Assembly (NCBI RefSeq): GCF_001423525.1
Contig: NZ_LMOI01000001.1
Span: forward strand, 186,001-250,000
Reading direction: 5' to 3'
Length of the DNA: 64,000 nt
Origin: Arthrobacter sp. Leaf137
GTDB lineage: Bacteria > Actinomycetota > Actinomycetes > Actinomycetales > Micrococcaceae
Shown here: piece after piece, positions 53,570 to 62,415 of the stretch
How positions within the stretch are numbered: the stretch's first letter is position 1
How the letters are laid out: each line of letters starts with the position of its first letter
Notes under the pieces: model-generated
What the model was told of the DNA's origin: nothing
The model's database searches: none
What the model saw: only the letters and a program-made list of their open reading frames with translations
Made by a program: the position numbers and the translations under genes

Positions 53570-54559
53570 CCGGGGTTGCCCTGCCCCGGACTGCCAGGGC
53601 CTACTCTCGCGCAGGTCCTGGAACAGCGCTTCCTGCACGGCAGGCACTGCCGAGGCGAAGTCCCCCGGGTCAATGGTCCGTGCCGTCAGGTACGCCAGGT
53701 TCACCACGAACAGCGACTCGGTGCCATCCAGCCGGGCCAGGACATTGGCCCCGCTGATGGCTGCGACAGTAAAGCCGTGCTCCCCGCCGTCCAGTGGATG
53801 GGGGTAGGCGTGGCGGGCCGCCGGACCGTGGACGGCGTCTGCCTGGGCGGGACGCACCCACGTTTCGTCAACCACGGTGAAGCCGCCGACGGCGGTGCGG
53901 GCCAGCAGGTTCCGGACCCCGCCTGCGTGGCGGCTGCTGATGGCGTCCAGGTCTCTTGCGGGCAGAGGCTGCAGGAGGGCCTCGGTTTTGGCCCTGGAGC
54001 GCACCAGCTGGGTCAGCCCCAGTTCGGCCGTGACCAGGTCCTCCAGGACCCGGACCACCCGGCCGTCGTCCGCCCGCGCCACGTAGCGGGCCACGGTGGC
54101 ACCCTGCTCGGCCAGCCTGTTCCACTTGCGGGGGCCGGAGGCCGTACCCACCTTCGTGGTGCCTCCGGCGAAGGTGGCAACGTAGAGCCAGTGCTCCTGC
54201 ATCAGGTAGTCACGGAGCCCGGGAGTCACCCGGCCGCCGCGGTGGAAGTCGTGGATCAGCCGGGATTCGTCCAGGACGAAGCAGCGTTCGCATTGCCGCC
54301 CCCTGGCGGCCGGGGCGGCTGCGTTGCAGAGGATGTGGTCGCGCCGGGTGGACGAGTGAACCACCAGGCGCCCCAGGCAGGACTTGGCCGGCCCCGCCAC
54401 GCGAAAGCCGAGCCGTGCGCCCGGACGGAGGCCCAACTCCCGGAAGTCCCCGGACGGTGACTGGAGGCGCAGGACCGGGGCGCCGCCGTCGTCCGCTGCC
54501 GTGGCAGCCGGCGGACCATCCCAAAAGACCCCGTGGACCAGATATCGGGTATCGGTCAC
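53567..54559 (-). CDS. DUF2797 protein
   Basis: The 330-residue protein matches the DUF2797 family as I recognise it. A cysteine cluster lies at residues about 62-92 (CLGRLVVHSS...CNAA...CERC), which may bind metal, and the middle part HWLYVATFAGGTTKVGTAS with RKWNRLAEQGA resembles a GIY-YIG-like nuclease strand pattern. Function is unknown; a nucleic-acid role is an inference. The GTG at 54559 has AGGAG at 5 nt; the longer frame to 54790 runs into the CitE gene. It lies 29 bp after the CitE-like gene on the same strand. Confidence 0.82.
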   Translation of the reverse strand: MTDTRYLVHGVFWDGPPAATAADDGGAPVLRLQSPSGDFRELGLRPGARLGFRVAGPAKSCLGRLVVHSSTRRDHILCNAAAPAARGRQCERCFVLDESRLIHDFHRGGRVTPGLRDYLMQEHWLYVATFAGGTTKVGTASGPRKWNRLAEQGATVARYVARADDGRVVRVLEDLVTAELGLTQLVRSRAKTEALLQPLPARDLDAISSRHAGGVRNLLARTAVGGFTVVDETWVRPAQADAVHGPAARHAYPHPLDGGEHGFTVAAISGANVLARLDGTESLFVVNLAYLTARTIDPGDFASAVPAVQEALFQDLRESRPWQSGAGQPR

Positions 54560-54588
54560 GGGGTCTCCTGAAGTGCTGGGGGCGGGCG

Positions 54589-55452
54589 CTACAGCGCGGG
54601 CTGCACCCCGAAGGCTACAGCCAGCTTCATGATCTTTTCGGCGCGGCCCAGGCGGGGAAGGTCCGAGCCGTCGCGGATGACACGGCCGTTGGCTTCGAAG
54701 TCGGCCATGAAGTCGGTGGCCCAGGCGACGTCGGACGGCGTGGGGCTGATGACCTCGTTGATCACGGGGGTCTGGTCGATGGCCAGGCACAGCTTGCCGG
54801 TCATGCCCATCATCACGGTGATGCCGGTCTGCTCGCGCAGGATGGGGTGGTTGGTGCCCACGGTGGGTCCGTCAATGGGGCCCGGCAGGTTGCCGACGCG
54901 GCTGGCGACCACCAGCTTGGCGCGCGGGTAGGCCATGGCCTCGGGGGTGGCGGCCATGCCGGTGTCGCGGCGGAAGTCGCCGGAACCGAAGGCCAGGCGG
55001 AAGGCGCCCTGGGCCTTGGCGATGTTGTTGGCTTCCTCGATGCCGACGGCGGATTCCACCAGGGGAATGACCGGGGTCTTGCCGTCCATGCGGTGGAAGC
55101 TTTCGGTGACCTGGTCCGCGGATTCGGTCTTGGCGAGCATGACGCCCAGCAGGCCGGGGGTGCCGCGGAGACCGGCAAGGTCATCGGCCCAGAACGGGCT
55201 GGTGGCGTCGTTGATGCGGACCCAGGCCTGGCCGCCGCGGGTCAGCCAGTCCACCACGTTGCCCCGCGCCGTGTCCTTCTGGGACGGGTCCACGGCGTCT
55301 TCGATGTCAAGGATGATCGAATCTGCACGTGAGACGGCGGACTGGTCGAAGAGCTCGGTTTTCATGGCGTTCACGAGGAGCCAGGAGCGGGCGATCTCTG
55401 CGGGGATGTTGCGTTCAGGCCGTACGGTCTCGGCGGCGGTGGTAGACGTCAT
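54589..55452 (-). CDS. CitE-like HpcH/HpaI aldolase-family lyase
   Basis: The 287-residue protein is of the CitE/HpcH class, magnesium-dependent enzymes that cleave or form malyl-, citramalyl- or related CoA esters. Signature parts are ADSIILDIEDAVDPSQKDTA (metal-binding Asp and Glu) and VIPLVESAVGIEEANNIAKA. It stands without the CitD/CitF genes of a citrate lyase, so it is a stand-alone relative; the substrate is unknown. DUF2797 lies downstream on the same strand. Confidence 0.87.
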   Translation of the reverse strand: MTSTTAAETVRPERNIPAEIARSWLLVNAMKTELFDQSAVSRADSIILDIEDAVDPSQKDTARGNVVDWLTRGGQAWVRINDATSPFWADDLAGLRGTPGLLGVMLAKTESADQVTESFHRMDGKTPVIPLVESAVGIEEANNIAKAQGAFRLAFGSGDFRRDTGMAATPEAMAYPRAKLVVASRVGNLPGPIDGPTVGTNHPILREQTGITVMMGMTGKLCLAIDQTPVINEVISPTPSDVAWATDFMADFEANGRVIRDGSDLPRLGRAEKIMKLAVAFGVQPAL

Positions 55453-55559
55453 GGCTTCTACAGTATCTGCCCCGCCACCGGCACGCGGAAGAAACGGGCT
55501 CCGGTGTGAGGATCAATACGAACTAAACGGGTTGTGACCGATGCCTCGGGAAAATGTAA

Positions 55560-55622
55560 GTAGCAGTAAGTGTCGTTATGAGGCTCCTTAACGACTCTTA
55601 CTGCTACCCAGTTGGGGCCGGG
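55560..55622 (+). repeat. Hairpin repeat, copy B
   Basis: Arms of 19 bp, 55560-55578 and 55589-55607, pair with one mismatch and are followed by CCAGTTGGGGCCGG. The arms, the loop start and the tail match copy A at 17339-17400. It lies directly against the aldo/keto reductase stop codon, which is on the minus strand. Confidence 0.8.
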
Positions 55623-56564
55623 TCAGGGGATGTTGCTCCCCCGCGCGGTGACCCACAGCCGGTACCAGTCGGCGCGGGTCAGGGCTTTGGCAACACGGGC
55701 TGCGTCCCCGCACGCCCTGATGCGGCCGGGGTTGACGGTGCCAATCACGGGCGCGATGCCCGCAGGGTGCTTCATCAGCCAGCCCAGCAGGATCGACTCG
55801 CCGGACGTGCCGTGTTCGGCTGCCAGCTCGGTGACGAGTTCCGCGGTGGCGGCTTCGGACGAAGCCGGACTTTCCGGACCAGCTCCGGTATAGAGACCCC
55901 GCGCCAGCGACCCGTAGGCCTGAAGGGTGATGTTGTTGCGCGTGCAGTACTCCAGTGTGCCGTGCGGAAAGCTGTAGTCCAGGTGTTCGGCGTGGTTGAC
56001 CAGTACCTGGCTTTCAAGCCAAGCCCGCTTGAGCAGGCTCATCTCCAGCTGGTTGGCCACCACCGGTGCCTCCAGCCGGTCCTGCAGCACCTCAATCTGC
56101 GCCGCGGACATGTTCGAAACCCCCAGCTGCCGCACCTTTCCCTCGGACATGAGCTGCCCGACGGCGGAGGCCACCTCAGCGGGGTCCGCCAACGGATCCG
56201 GCCGATGCAGCAGGAGGATGTCCACGTAGTCTGTGCGGAGCCGTTCCAGGCTGCCGTTCACGCGTTCCAGGATGGCGTCCCGGCTGAGGTCGTAGTGCGT
56301 CTGCAGGCCGCGTTCGTTCAGCCTGATGCCGCACTTGGTCTGGAGGCGGATCCGCCCCCGCAGGCGCGGTGTGGAGGCGAGCACCTCGCCAAAGACGGCC
56401 TCGGACTTGCCGTTGCGGTATATGTCGGCATGGTCGAACAGGGTGATGCCCGCGTCCAGGGCCGCCTGGATGGCAGCTGCGGCCTCGTCCACATGGCCGG
56501 GGCCATGCGGTTCGTCGGTCCAGCTGCCGCCCAGGCCCATGCACCCGTAAATGAGTTCCTGCAT
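55623..56564 (-). CDS. Aldo/keto reductase
   Basis: The 313-residue protein is a TIM-barrel NADPH-dependent reductase of the YdhF/AKR type. The catalytic aspartate and tyrosine are in DHADIYRNGKSEAVFG, the lysine in LQTKCGIR and the histidine in LLHRPDPLAD. It probably reduces an aldehyde or ketone; the substrate is unknown. Its stop codon touches hairpin repeat B. The GH13 gene ends 34 bp upstream on the same strand. Confidence 0.9.
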   Translation of the reverse strand: MQELIYGCMGLGGSWTDEPHGPGHVDEAAAAIQAALDAGITLFDHADIYRNGKSEAVFGEVLASTPRLRGRIRLQTKCGIRLNERGLQTHYDLSRDAILERVNGSLERLRTDYVDILLLHRPDPLADPAEVASAVGQLMSEGKVRQLGVSNMSAAQIEVLQDRLEAPVVANQLEMSLLKRAWLESQVLVNHAEHLDYSFPHGTLEYCTRNNITLQAYGSLARGLYTGAGPESPASSEAATAELVTELAAEHGTSGESILLGWLMKHPAGIAPVIGTVNPGRIRACGDAARVAKALTRADWYRLWVTARGSNIP

Positions 56565-56598
56565 CAGGAATTCGCGTCCGGCCGGCAGTCAATCACCA

Positions 56599-58311
56599 TC
56601 AGCGGAGCCATGCGGTGGTGTTCGCCGGCAGCTTTCCGTCCTCCAGCGGGGCGCTGCTGACCAGGACCTCACCGGCGGGAAGCGCCACGGCCGTGCTCCC
56701 GAAGTTGGTCACGGACTGCCAGCCGTTGGGGCGCTTGAAGTGCAGGATGTCCGGGTTGCCGCTGTCCACCCACTCGAGTTCCTCGCCGGTCTGCAGTTCC
56801 CGGCGCAGCTTCAGCGCCTTGCGGTAGAGCTCCAGGGTGGATCCGTCAGTACCGTCCTGCGCCTCCACGGCGTACTTGCTGAACCAGTCAGGCTGGGGCA
56901 GGTGGGAGCCGCCCTCGCCAAACCCGAACGAGGTACCCTCAACCTTCCACGGCAGCGGTACCCGGCAGCCGTCACGGCCGATTTCCACGCCCTTGTTGCG
57001 GAAGAAGGACGGGTCCTGGCGCTCCGACTCGGGGATGTCGGCCACTTCCTGAAGGCCGAGTTCCTCGCCCTGGTACAGGTATGCGGAACCGGGAACGGCG
57101 AGCATCAGCAGCGTCGCCGCCCGGGCTCGGCGTTCGCCCAGTCCAACGTCCAGCTGATCGGCCGGAGCGCCGGCCAGCAGCCAGTCCTTGCCGTCCTGGC
57201 CCTTCGCGCCGGCCTTGGTCTTCGCCATCTGGGGCAGACCGTAGCGGGTGGCATGCCGGACGACGTCGTGGTTGGAGAAGACCCAGGTGGAGGAAGCCCC
57301 GGTGGCGGCGGCTTCGGCGAGGTTGCGGGTGATGATTTCCTGGTATTCGGCGGCGTCAAAGTCAGCCTGCAGCAGGTCGAAGTTGAAGGCCTGGCCCAAC
57401 CCTTGCGGGCTGGCGTAACGTGCCCGGCGGCTGGCGTGCACCCAGGCTTCGGCAACGGCCGTGCGCGGCGGGTTGTACTCGTTGAAGACCTCGCGCCATT
57501 CCGTGTAGACCTCGTGGACTTCGTCCCGGTCCCAGAACGGGTGCGTGCCGTCGTCGAAACCGTCCACGCCCGTGTTGGCGGCGCTGAGCTCCAGCTTGGA
57601 CAGCAGCGGCTCGGTGAGGTCCTTGGTGAGGGCATGCGCCACGTCGACGCGGAAGCCGTCCACGCCGCGGTCGGACCAGAAGCGGAGGGTCTTCAGGAAG
57701 TCGTCACGGATTTCGCGGTTGGCCCAGTTCAGGTCCGGCTGTTCCTTGGCGAAGATGTGCATGTACCACTGCCCCGGCGTACCGTCCGGTTCGGTGATCC
57801 GTTCCCACGCGGGGCCACCGAAGACCGAGTCCCAGTCCGACGGCGGGAACTCGCCGTTGGGGCCCTTGCCATCGCGGAAGATATAGCGGTCGCGGGCCGG
57901 GGATCCCTTGGGCGCGGCCAGTGCCTCCCGGAACCACTCGTGCCGGTTGGACGAGTGGTTGGGGACGATATCGGCAATCAGCTTGATGCCGGCGTCGTGC
58001 AGTGCCGTGGCCATGGCGTCGAAGTCCTCGAGCGTGCCCAGCTTGGGGTCCACGTCGCGGTAGTCGTCAACGTCGTAGCCACCGTCTGCGAGTGCCGACG
58101 GGTAGAAGGGGCTCAGCCACACGGCGTCGATGCCCAGCGTCTTCAGGTACGGAACCTTGGCGGTGATGCCCTTCAGGTCGCCGATGCCGTCGCCGTTGGA
58201 ATCGGCGAAGCTGCGGGGGTAGATCTGGTAGACGGAGGCCTGCCGCCACCAGTTCGGATCGGACAGGCGATCGGAGTCGGACAGGGTTGCCAGGGTGGCG
58301 GTGGTGGACAA
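56599..58311 (-). CDS. GH13 alpha-glucosidase
   Basis: The 570-residue protein is a GH13 enzyme of the alpha-glucosidase/oligo-glucosidase class. The catalytic triad is visible: Asp223 in GFRVDVAH, Glu288 in AVAEAWV and Asp349 in SNHDVVRH; conserved region I reads DIVPNHSS. There is no signal peptide, so it acts in the cytoplasm on imported oligosaccharides. It starts with TTG at 58311, with AAAGGA about 7 nt away. A promoter with a palindrome over its -35 lies upstream, suggesting sugar-responsive repression. No transporter gene is next to it. Confidence 0.92.
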   Translation of the reverse strand: MSTTATLATLSDSDRLSDPNWWRQASVYQIYPRSFADSNGDGIGDLKGITAKVPYLKTLGIDAVWLSPFYPSALADGGYDVDDYRDVDPKLGTLEDFDAMATALHDAGIKLIADIVPNHSSNRHEWFREALAAPKGSPARDRYIFRDGKGPNGEFPPSDWDSVFGGPAWERITEPDGTPGQWYMHIFAKEQPDLNWANREIRDDFLKTLRFWSDRGVDGFRVDVAHALTKDLTEPLLSKLELSAANTGVDGFDDGTHPFWDRDEVHEVYTEWREVFNEYNPPRTAVAEAWVHASRRARYASPQGLGQAFNFDLLQADFDAAEYQEIITRNLAEAAATGASSTWVFSNHDVVRHATRYGLPQMAKTKAGAKGQDGKDWLLAGAPADQLDVGLGERRARAATLLMLAVPGSAYLYQGEELGLQEVADIPESERQDPSFFRNKGVEIGRDGCRVPLPWKVEGTSFGFGEGGSHLPQPDWFSKYAVEAQDGTDGSTLELYRKALKLRRELQTGEELEWVDSGNPDILHFKRPNGWQSVTNFGSTAVALPAGEVLVSSAPLEDGKLPANTTAWLR

Positions 58312-58342
58312 GGAAGGATCCTTTTCTGCTGGTCGCGGTGTT

Positions 58343-58372
58343 TTTATATTGGATCTAAATTTACTTGCCTAA
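58343..58372 (-). promoter_or_regulatory. Candidate promoter of the GH13 gene
   Basis: Minus strand TTAGGC (58367-58372), an 18-nt spacer and TATAAA (58343-58348). The region is unusually AT-rich for this genome. Confidence 0.5.
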
Positions 58373-58375
58373 GTA
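58362..58375. promoter_or_regulatory. Palindrome over the -35 of the GH13 promoter
   Basis: TACTT-GCCT-AAGTA is an inverted repeat centred on the predicted -35 element, a position where a bound repressor would block RNA polymerase. Confidence 0.45.
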
Positions 58376-58450
58376 TTATCTGGTGCTTTGCACCGGGAGG
58401 TCAACAGTGCTGGCCGGGGACCGCACGTGGCTCCGGCGCTGCCGTCCGGA

Positions 58451-60022
58451 TCACTCCGGCATGATCATGGTCCGCAGGTCCAGCTGGCGCAGCACCCGGT
58501 CCGCCACTTCGGGGTCCATGTCAGGTTCGCTCCGCGCGGCCACCACTTCCTGCCGGGCTGCGTCCAGGGCGATGGTCTGCACCGCAATGGCCAGTTCCCG
58601 GCCACGCTGGCGTTTCTCCGGCAGGGACTCGTTCCGGAGGCTGCCGTCCAGGAGTTCGGCCTGCAGCCGCTTCATTTTTTCCTTGACCAGTTCCACTTTT
58701 TCGGGCGGCAGGTCCTTCATGAGGTCGTGGTCCTTGAGTGCTGCGACGGCGGCACCCTGGGCGCGCTTGGCCAGCAGCCGTGCGGCATCGCGTTCCTCCG
58801 ACCCGTCGCCGGTGGCCTTCAGGACCCGCATCAGCCACGGCAGGGTCAGCCCTGGCAGGACCAGGGTGGCGAGCAGGACGGCGCAGGCGATGACCAGCAG
58901 GTAGTCCCGCCCCGGGAACGGGCTCCCGTCTGCCAGTGTCACCGGCAGTGCCAGGGCGAGGGCCAGCGTTGCCAGGCCGCGCATGCCGCACCAGGTGAGG
59001 ATGACCACTTCCTTCAGGGACGTGGGCTGCAGCAGGTTCCGCCGTTTCCGGGCTCCGAGGGCCAGCACCGCCAGCCACAGGAAGCGCACGGCGAACACCA
59101 GCACGCAGACCACCAGGGCCACGCCGATCATGCCGAAGATTGCCGTTCCCTCGTCCCGGATCACGTGCCGGATTTCCAAGCCCACCAGCCCGAAGGCCAG
59201 CCCGGTGACCAGGAGCTCCACCACGTCCCAGAAGGCGTTGCGGGTAACCCTTTCGGCGGCGTCCTGCGGCCGGGAGTGCCGCTGCATCTCCAGGGCGGTG
59301 ACCACCACCGCGATCACGCCTGAAGCATGCACCTCCTCGGCCAGGATGTACGCCGCGAAGGGCACCACCAGCGTGACGGCACTGCGCGCCACCATCGAGT
59401 TCACCAACCGGTACGCGAGGGCAATGAGCCAGCCCATGGCGACGCCGACCACCACGGCAAGTGCCGCGCCCACCACGAACTTCAGGACGACGTCGGCCTC
59501 CACTTTGGTGCCGCCCACGGCTGCCGCGACCGCCGCCTGGAAGATGACGATGGCCGCGGCGTCGTTGAACAGCCCTTCGCTTTGGAGGACCGTGGTGAGC
59601 CTGCGCGGCATGTGCACACGGCTCGCCACCGATTCGACGGCAACAGGGTCCGGGGGTGCCACCATGGCGCCCAGTGCGATGGCAGCCGGGATGCCAATTC
59701 CGGGAATCATGAGCCACGCGGCGCCTGCCACCGTTGCTGTGGTGATGACCACCAGCGCCACGGCCAGCATTATCAGCGTCCGCCACCTGACCCGGAACAC
59801 GGCCCAGGAGCTCCGCTGGGCCGTGGCGAACAGCAGCGGCGGCAGGAAGATCGGCAGGATCAGTTCCGGCTCGATTTCCAGGTCCGGGAATCCCGGAATG
59901 AACGTCAGCGCCACCGCAAGGAGCAGCATCAGGACCGGGTACGGCAGCCGCAGCCTGTCCCCCAGCCCAACGGCTACCACGGTGGCCAGGAGGAGCCCAA
60001 TAATCAGTGCCAGCTGGTCCAT
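58451..60022 (-). CDS. CPA1-family Na+/H+ antiporter
   Basis: The 523-residue protein has about 12 helices followed by a 100-residue cytoplasmic C-terminal helical domain (ATGDGSEERDAARLLAKRA onwards). The CPA1 hallmark with FND in place of the NhaA DD is in GLFNDAAAIVIFQAAV, which goes with electroneutral Na+/H+ exchange. The ATG at 60022 (MDQLALIIGLLLATVVAVGL) is chosen; the frame to 60157 overlaps the SDR gene. The cation is inferred from the family only. Confidence 0.88.
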   Translation of the reverse strand: MDQLALIIGLLLATVVAVGLGDRLRLPYPVLMLLLAVALTFIPGFPDLEIEPELILPIFLPPLLFATAQRSSWAVFRVRWRTLIMLAVALVVITTATVAGAAWLMIPGIGIPAAIALGAMVAPPDPVAVESVASRVHMPRRLTTVLQSEGLFNDAAAIVIFQAAVAAAVGGTKVEADVVLKFVVGAALAVVVGVAMGWLIALAYRLVNSMVARSAVTLVVPFAAYILAEEVHASGVIAVVVTALEMQRHSRPQDAAERVTRNAFWDVVELLVTGLAFGLVGLEIRHVIRDEGTAIFGMIGVALVVCVLVFAVRFLWLAVLALGARKRRNLLQPTSLKEVVILTWCGMRGLATLALALALPVTLADGSPFPGRDYLLVIACAVLLATLVLPGLTLPWLMRVLKATGDGSEERDAARLLAKRAQGAAVAALKDHDLMKDLPPEKVELVKEKMKRLQAELLDGSLRNESLPEKRQRGRELAIAVQTIALDAARQEVVAARSEPDMDPEVADRVLRQLDLRTMIMPE

Positions 60023-60038
60023 CTGCAGTTTCCCGGTG

Positions 60039-60695
60039 CTAAGCCTGCGGCTCCAATGCTGCCGCCACCGGAAGCGACCCGTCACGGAATTCGATGGTCC
60101 GGCCCGCTGTTTCGGGCAGGTCCAGCACCGCTGCGGCGACGATGGCCGTATTGGCACGGGACGTTTCCCCGCCGCCTTCCTTGGGCGGGTTGACGTCGAT
60201 GCGGCCTGAGCCCGGATTCTCCGTCAGGGAGCCAGGGCCAAGGATGGTCCACGCCAGGTCCGTGCCGCGCAGGTACTCATCCGCATCCGCCTTGGCTTCG
60301 GCGTAGGCGTAGAAGCTGTTGTCCGCCGGCACCCCGTGGTCTTTGCCGGCACCCAGGTAGGACACCATGACGTACCGGTTCACGCCTGCCTGCGCTGCCG
60401 CATCCATGGAGCGGATGGCCGCATCCCGGTCCACAGCGTAGGTGCGGTCCGGGTTTCCGCCGCCGGCTCCGGCCGACCACACCACGGCGTCGTGGCCCCG
60501 CAGCGCTTCGGCGATTGCCGGCGTCGGGGCGTTTTCTACGTCAAGGACCGACGGCGTGGCACCGGTTGCCGTGACGTCGGCGGCGTGGTCCGGGTTGCGG
60601 ATGAACGAGGTGACGCTGTGGCCTTCCCCGGTGAGGAGGGTGGACAAATGCAGGGCCACTTTGCCGTGGCCGCCAATGATTGCGATTCGGGTCAT
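60039..60695 (-). CDS. NAD(P)-binding SDR-like protein
   Basis: The 218-residue protein is an atypical SDR of the NmrA/YwnB kind. The nucleotide-binding loop is IAIIGGHGKVALHLSTLL, and the conserved VNRYVMVSYLGA strand with YAYAEAKADADEYL follows, containing the Tyr-x3-Lys-like pair. Such proteins may bind rather than turn over cofactor. It lies 16 bp upstream of the antiporter gene, same strand. Substrate unknown. Confidence 0.87.
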   Translation of the reverse strand: MTRIAIIGGHGKVALHLSTLLTGEGHSVTSFIRNPDHAADVTATGATPSVLDVENAPTPAIAEALRGHDAVVWSAGAGGGNPDRTYAVDRDAAIRSMDAAAQAGVNRYVMVSYLGAGKDHGVPADNSFYAYAEAKADADEYLRGTDLAWTILGPGSLTENPGSGRIDVNPPKEGGGETSRANTAIVAAAVLDLPETAGRTIEFRDGSLPVAAALEPQA

Positions 60696-60711
60696 GGACC
60701 CATTCTGCCCC

Positions 60712-61287
60712 CTAGCCGGAGTTCCCACTGAGGCTGCGGTAGCGGAGGTACACCACACCGTTGCCGAACCGGCGCTCCTCGAGGAGTTCCAGGTTGAGCT
60801 GCAGGCCTTCCGGGAAGAAGCGCAGCCCGCCGCCCACCACGACCGGGCTGACGAACACCTGGCATTCGTCCACCAGCCCTGCTGTGAGCGCCGCCACCGC
60901 GATGGTGGCACCGCCGATGCCGATGGTCCCATCGGCTCCGTCCTTGAGCTTCTGCACGGCTTCCGGGTCGAACCGGCGTTCGATCCTGGTCCGCGGGGTG
61001 GCCGGCCGTTCGAGCGTGGTGGAGTAGACGATTTTTTCTGCCGCGCGCCAGATGCGGGAGTAGTCCTGGATGACCGGCGGCTCGTCCGAGGGCGGCGCGC
61101 CAAAGGATTCCCAGGCGGACATCACCTCGTACATCCGCCGCCCGTACAGGTACGTGCCGGCGTCCCGTTCAAGGTCATTGACGAATGCGTGGACTTCCTC
61201 GTCCGGGGCGCTCCAGTCGAAGTTGCCGTTCCGGTCCGCCAGGTAGCCGTCCAGCGAAATGAGGCCGGAGTAAATGAGCTGCGCCAT
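60712..61287 (-). CDS. RibD/DHFR-like reductase domain protein
   Basis: The 191-residue protein has the RibD C-terminal/dihydrofolate-reductase-like fold, with LIYSGLISLDGYLADRNGNF at the start, YGRRMYEVMSAWE and IGIGGATIAVAALTAG for cofactor binding. Members of this family are common in actinobacteria and mostly of unknown substrate. It is distinct from FolA, found elsewhere in the window. A 31-codon frame lies just upstream. The SDR gene follows 16 bp later. Confidence 0.88.
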   Translation of the reverse strand: MAQLIYSGLISLDGYLADRNGNFDWSAPDEEVHAFVNDLERDAGTYLYGRRMYEVMSAWESFGAPPSDEPPVIQDYSRIWRAAEKIVYSTTLERPATPRTRIERRFDPEAVQKLKDGADGTIGIGGATIAVAALTAGLVDECQVFVSPVVVGGGLRFFPEGLQLNLELLEERRFGNGVVYLRYRSLSGNSG

Positions 61288-61290
61288 GCC

Positions 61291-61386
61291 CTATGCCGCT
61301 CCTGTACCGGAGGACGGAAGGGGCGGGAGCAGCGCGGCCTGCAGGCCGTCAGATTCGGCTTCGGGGATCATGCGAAGCATGGTCAT
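61291..61386 (-). CDS. Possible 31-codon upstream reading frame
   Basis: An ATG at 61386, preceded by GAGGACC, opens a 31-codon frame (starts MTMLRMIPEAESDG) that ends three bases before the ATG of the RibD-like gene. Spacing and ribosome site make translation coupling conceivable. The product is unlike any protein I know, so chance is quite possible. Confidence 0.3.
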   Translation of the reverse strand: MTMLRMIPEAESDGLQAALLPPLPSSGTGAA

Positions 61387-61459
61387 GGCTGGTCCTCGGG
61401 GCAGGGCGATGGCTGACGCGCCCATTGTTGTCCGGCTCCGGGATTTTGTAAACAGCCCG

Positions 61460-62275
61460 TCAGACCTTGCGGTTCACCAGGTACTGCTGGCCGAGCGTCC
61501 AGAGGTTCGACACCGTCCAGTAGACCAGGACCCCGATGGGGAAGAACGCCCCGCCGGCGGCAAAGACCAGCGGCAGTGCCACGAGGATGAACCGCTGCTG
61601 CCGGAGCAGCGGAGCGGGGACGTCAGCCCCCTGGGCGGTGCGTGCGGTGACGAGCTTCTGCGTCAGGAACTGGCACGCGGTCATCACCAGGATCATGGCG
61701 AGGGCAAGCACCGCGACGGCGGCGGGGTCGCCTCCGCCATGCAGCAGGGAGGCGGACAGCGGCGCACCTAGAATGGTAGACGCGTTAAACTGCTCCGCCT
61801 GGGCGGCCTCCATGGCGCCGATGCCTGTCCCCCGCCCCACCGCGTCCGGGATGCCGGCGAGGACCTGGAAGAGGCCCAGGAAGAACGGTGCCTGGATCAG
61901 CAGCGGCAGGCATGCGGAGAACGGGTTGGTGCCGTGCTTCCTGTACAGGGCCATCTGTTCCTGGGCCATGGCCTGCCGGGACTGCTGGTCCGTCCTGCCC
62001 GTGTATTTTTCCTGCAGGGCCTTGAGGTCAGGCTGCAGGAGGCGCATGCGCCGCTGGGCCCGCACCTGCGCCAGGAACACGGGGATCAGCGCGGCGCGGA
62101 CCACCAGCACCAATCCGATGATGGCCAGCGTCCAGGTCCATCCGCCGTCCGCGGACAGTCCCAGGGCAGCCAATCCGTTGTGGAAGGCCACCAGGACGGC
62201 GGACATCAGCCACCTGAACGGCTCCATGACCTGCGCGACAACGTCCACCGATTCCCCGTCCGACAGTTGCTGCAA
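61460..62275 (-). CDS. YidC/Oxa1-type insertase, likely a second copy
   Basis: The 271-residue protein has the YidC core: a first hydrophobic segment (FRWLMSAVLVAFHNGLAALG), then WTLAIIGLVLVVRAALIPVF with the arginine of the hydrophilic groove, a cytoplasmic hairpin (DLKALQEKYTGRTD) and three more helices ending WTVSNLWTLGQQYLVNRK. It is shorter than the main actinobacterial YidC, and rnpA, rpmH and jag are absent, so it is probably an accessory copy. The TTG at 62275 has GAAGGG about 9 nt upstream; GTG at 62248 and ATG at 62227 are alternatives. Confidence 0.85.
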   Translation of the reverse strand: MQQLSDGESVDVVAQVMEPFRWLMSAVLVAFHNGLAALGLSADGGWTWTLAIIGLVLVVRAALIPVFLAQVRAQRRMRLLQPDLKALQEKYTGRTDQQSRQAMAQEQMALYRKHGTNPFSACLPLLIQAPFFLGLFQVLAGIPDAVGRGTGIGAMEAAQAEQFNASTILGAPLSASLLHGGGDPAAVAVLALAMILVMTACQFLTQKLVTARTAQGADVPAPLLRQQRFILVALPLVFAAGGAFFPIGVLVYWTVSNLWTLGQQYLVNRKV

Positions 62276-62301
62276 AACTACTGCCCTTCGGACAAACAGG
62301 A

Positions 62302-62335
62302 AAGCCCCCGGAATCTCGGGGGATTCCGGGGGCTT
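62302..62335 (-). terminator. Terminator after tRNA-Met
   Basis: A perfect 14-bp stem (62302-62315 with 62322-62335) lies 7 bp after the tRNA and 27 bp before the yidC-like start. The minus-strand T run is short (TTTCC). Confidence 0.7.
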
Positions 62336-62341
62336 AGCCTG

Positions 62342-62415
62342 TAGCGGTGGGGAGGCTCGATCTCCCGACCTCACGATTATGAGTCGTGCGCTCTAACCAA
62401 CTGAGCTACACCGCC
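62342..62415 (-). tRNA. tRNA-Met (CAT), elongator type
   Basis: Cloverleaf: acceptor arms GGCGGTG/CACCGCT (one G-T pair), D arm with TAGCTCAGTTGGTTAGAGC, anticodon loop CTCATAA (anticodon CAT), T arm GGGAG/CTCCC with ATCGAGC, discriminator A, CCA not encoded. The first base pair being G-T-like and the close match to elongator tRNA-Met sequences of relatives argue against initiator tRNA. Confidence 0.95.
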
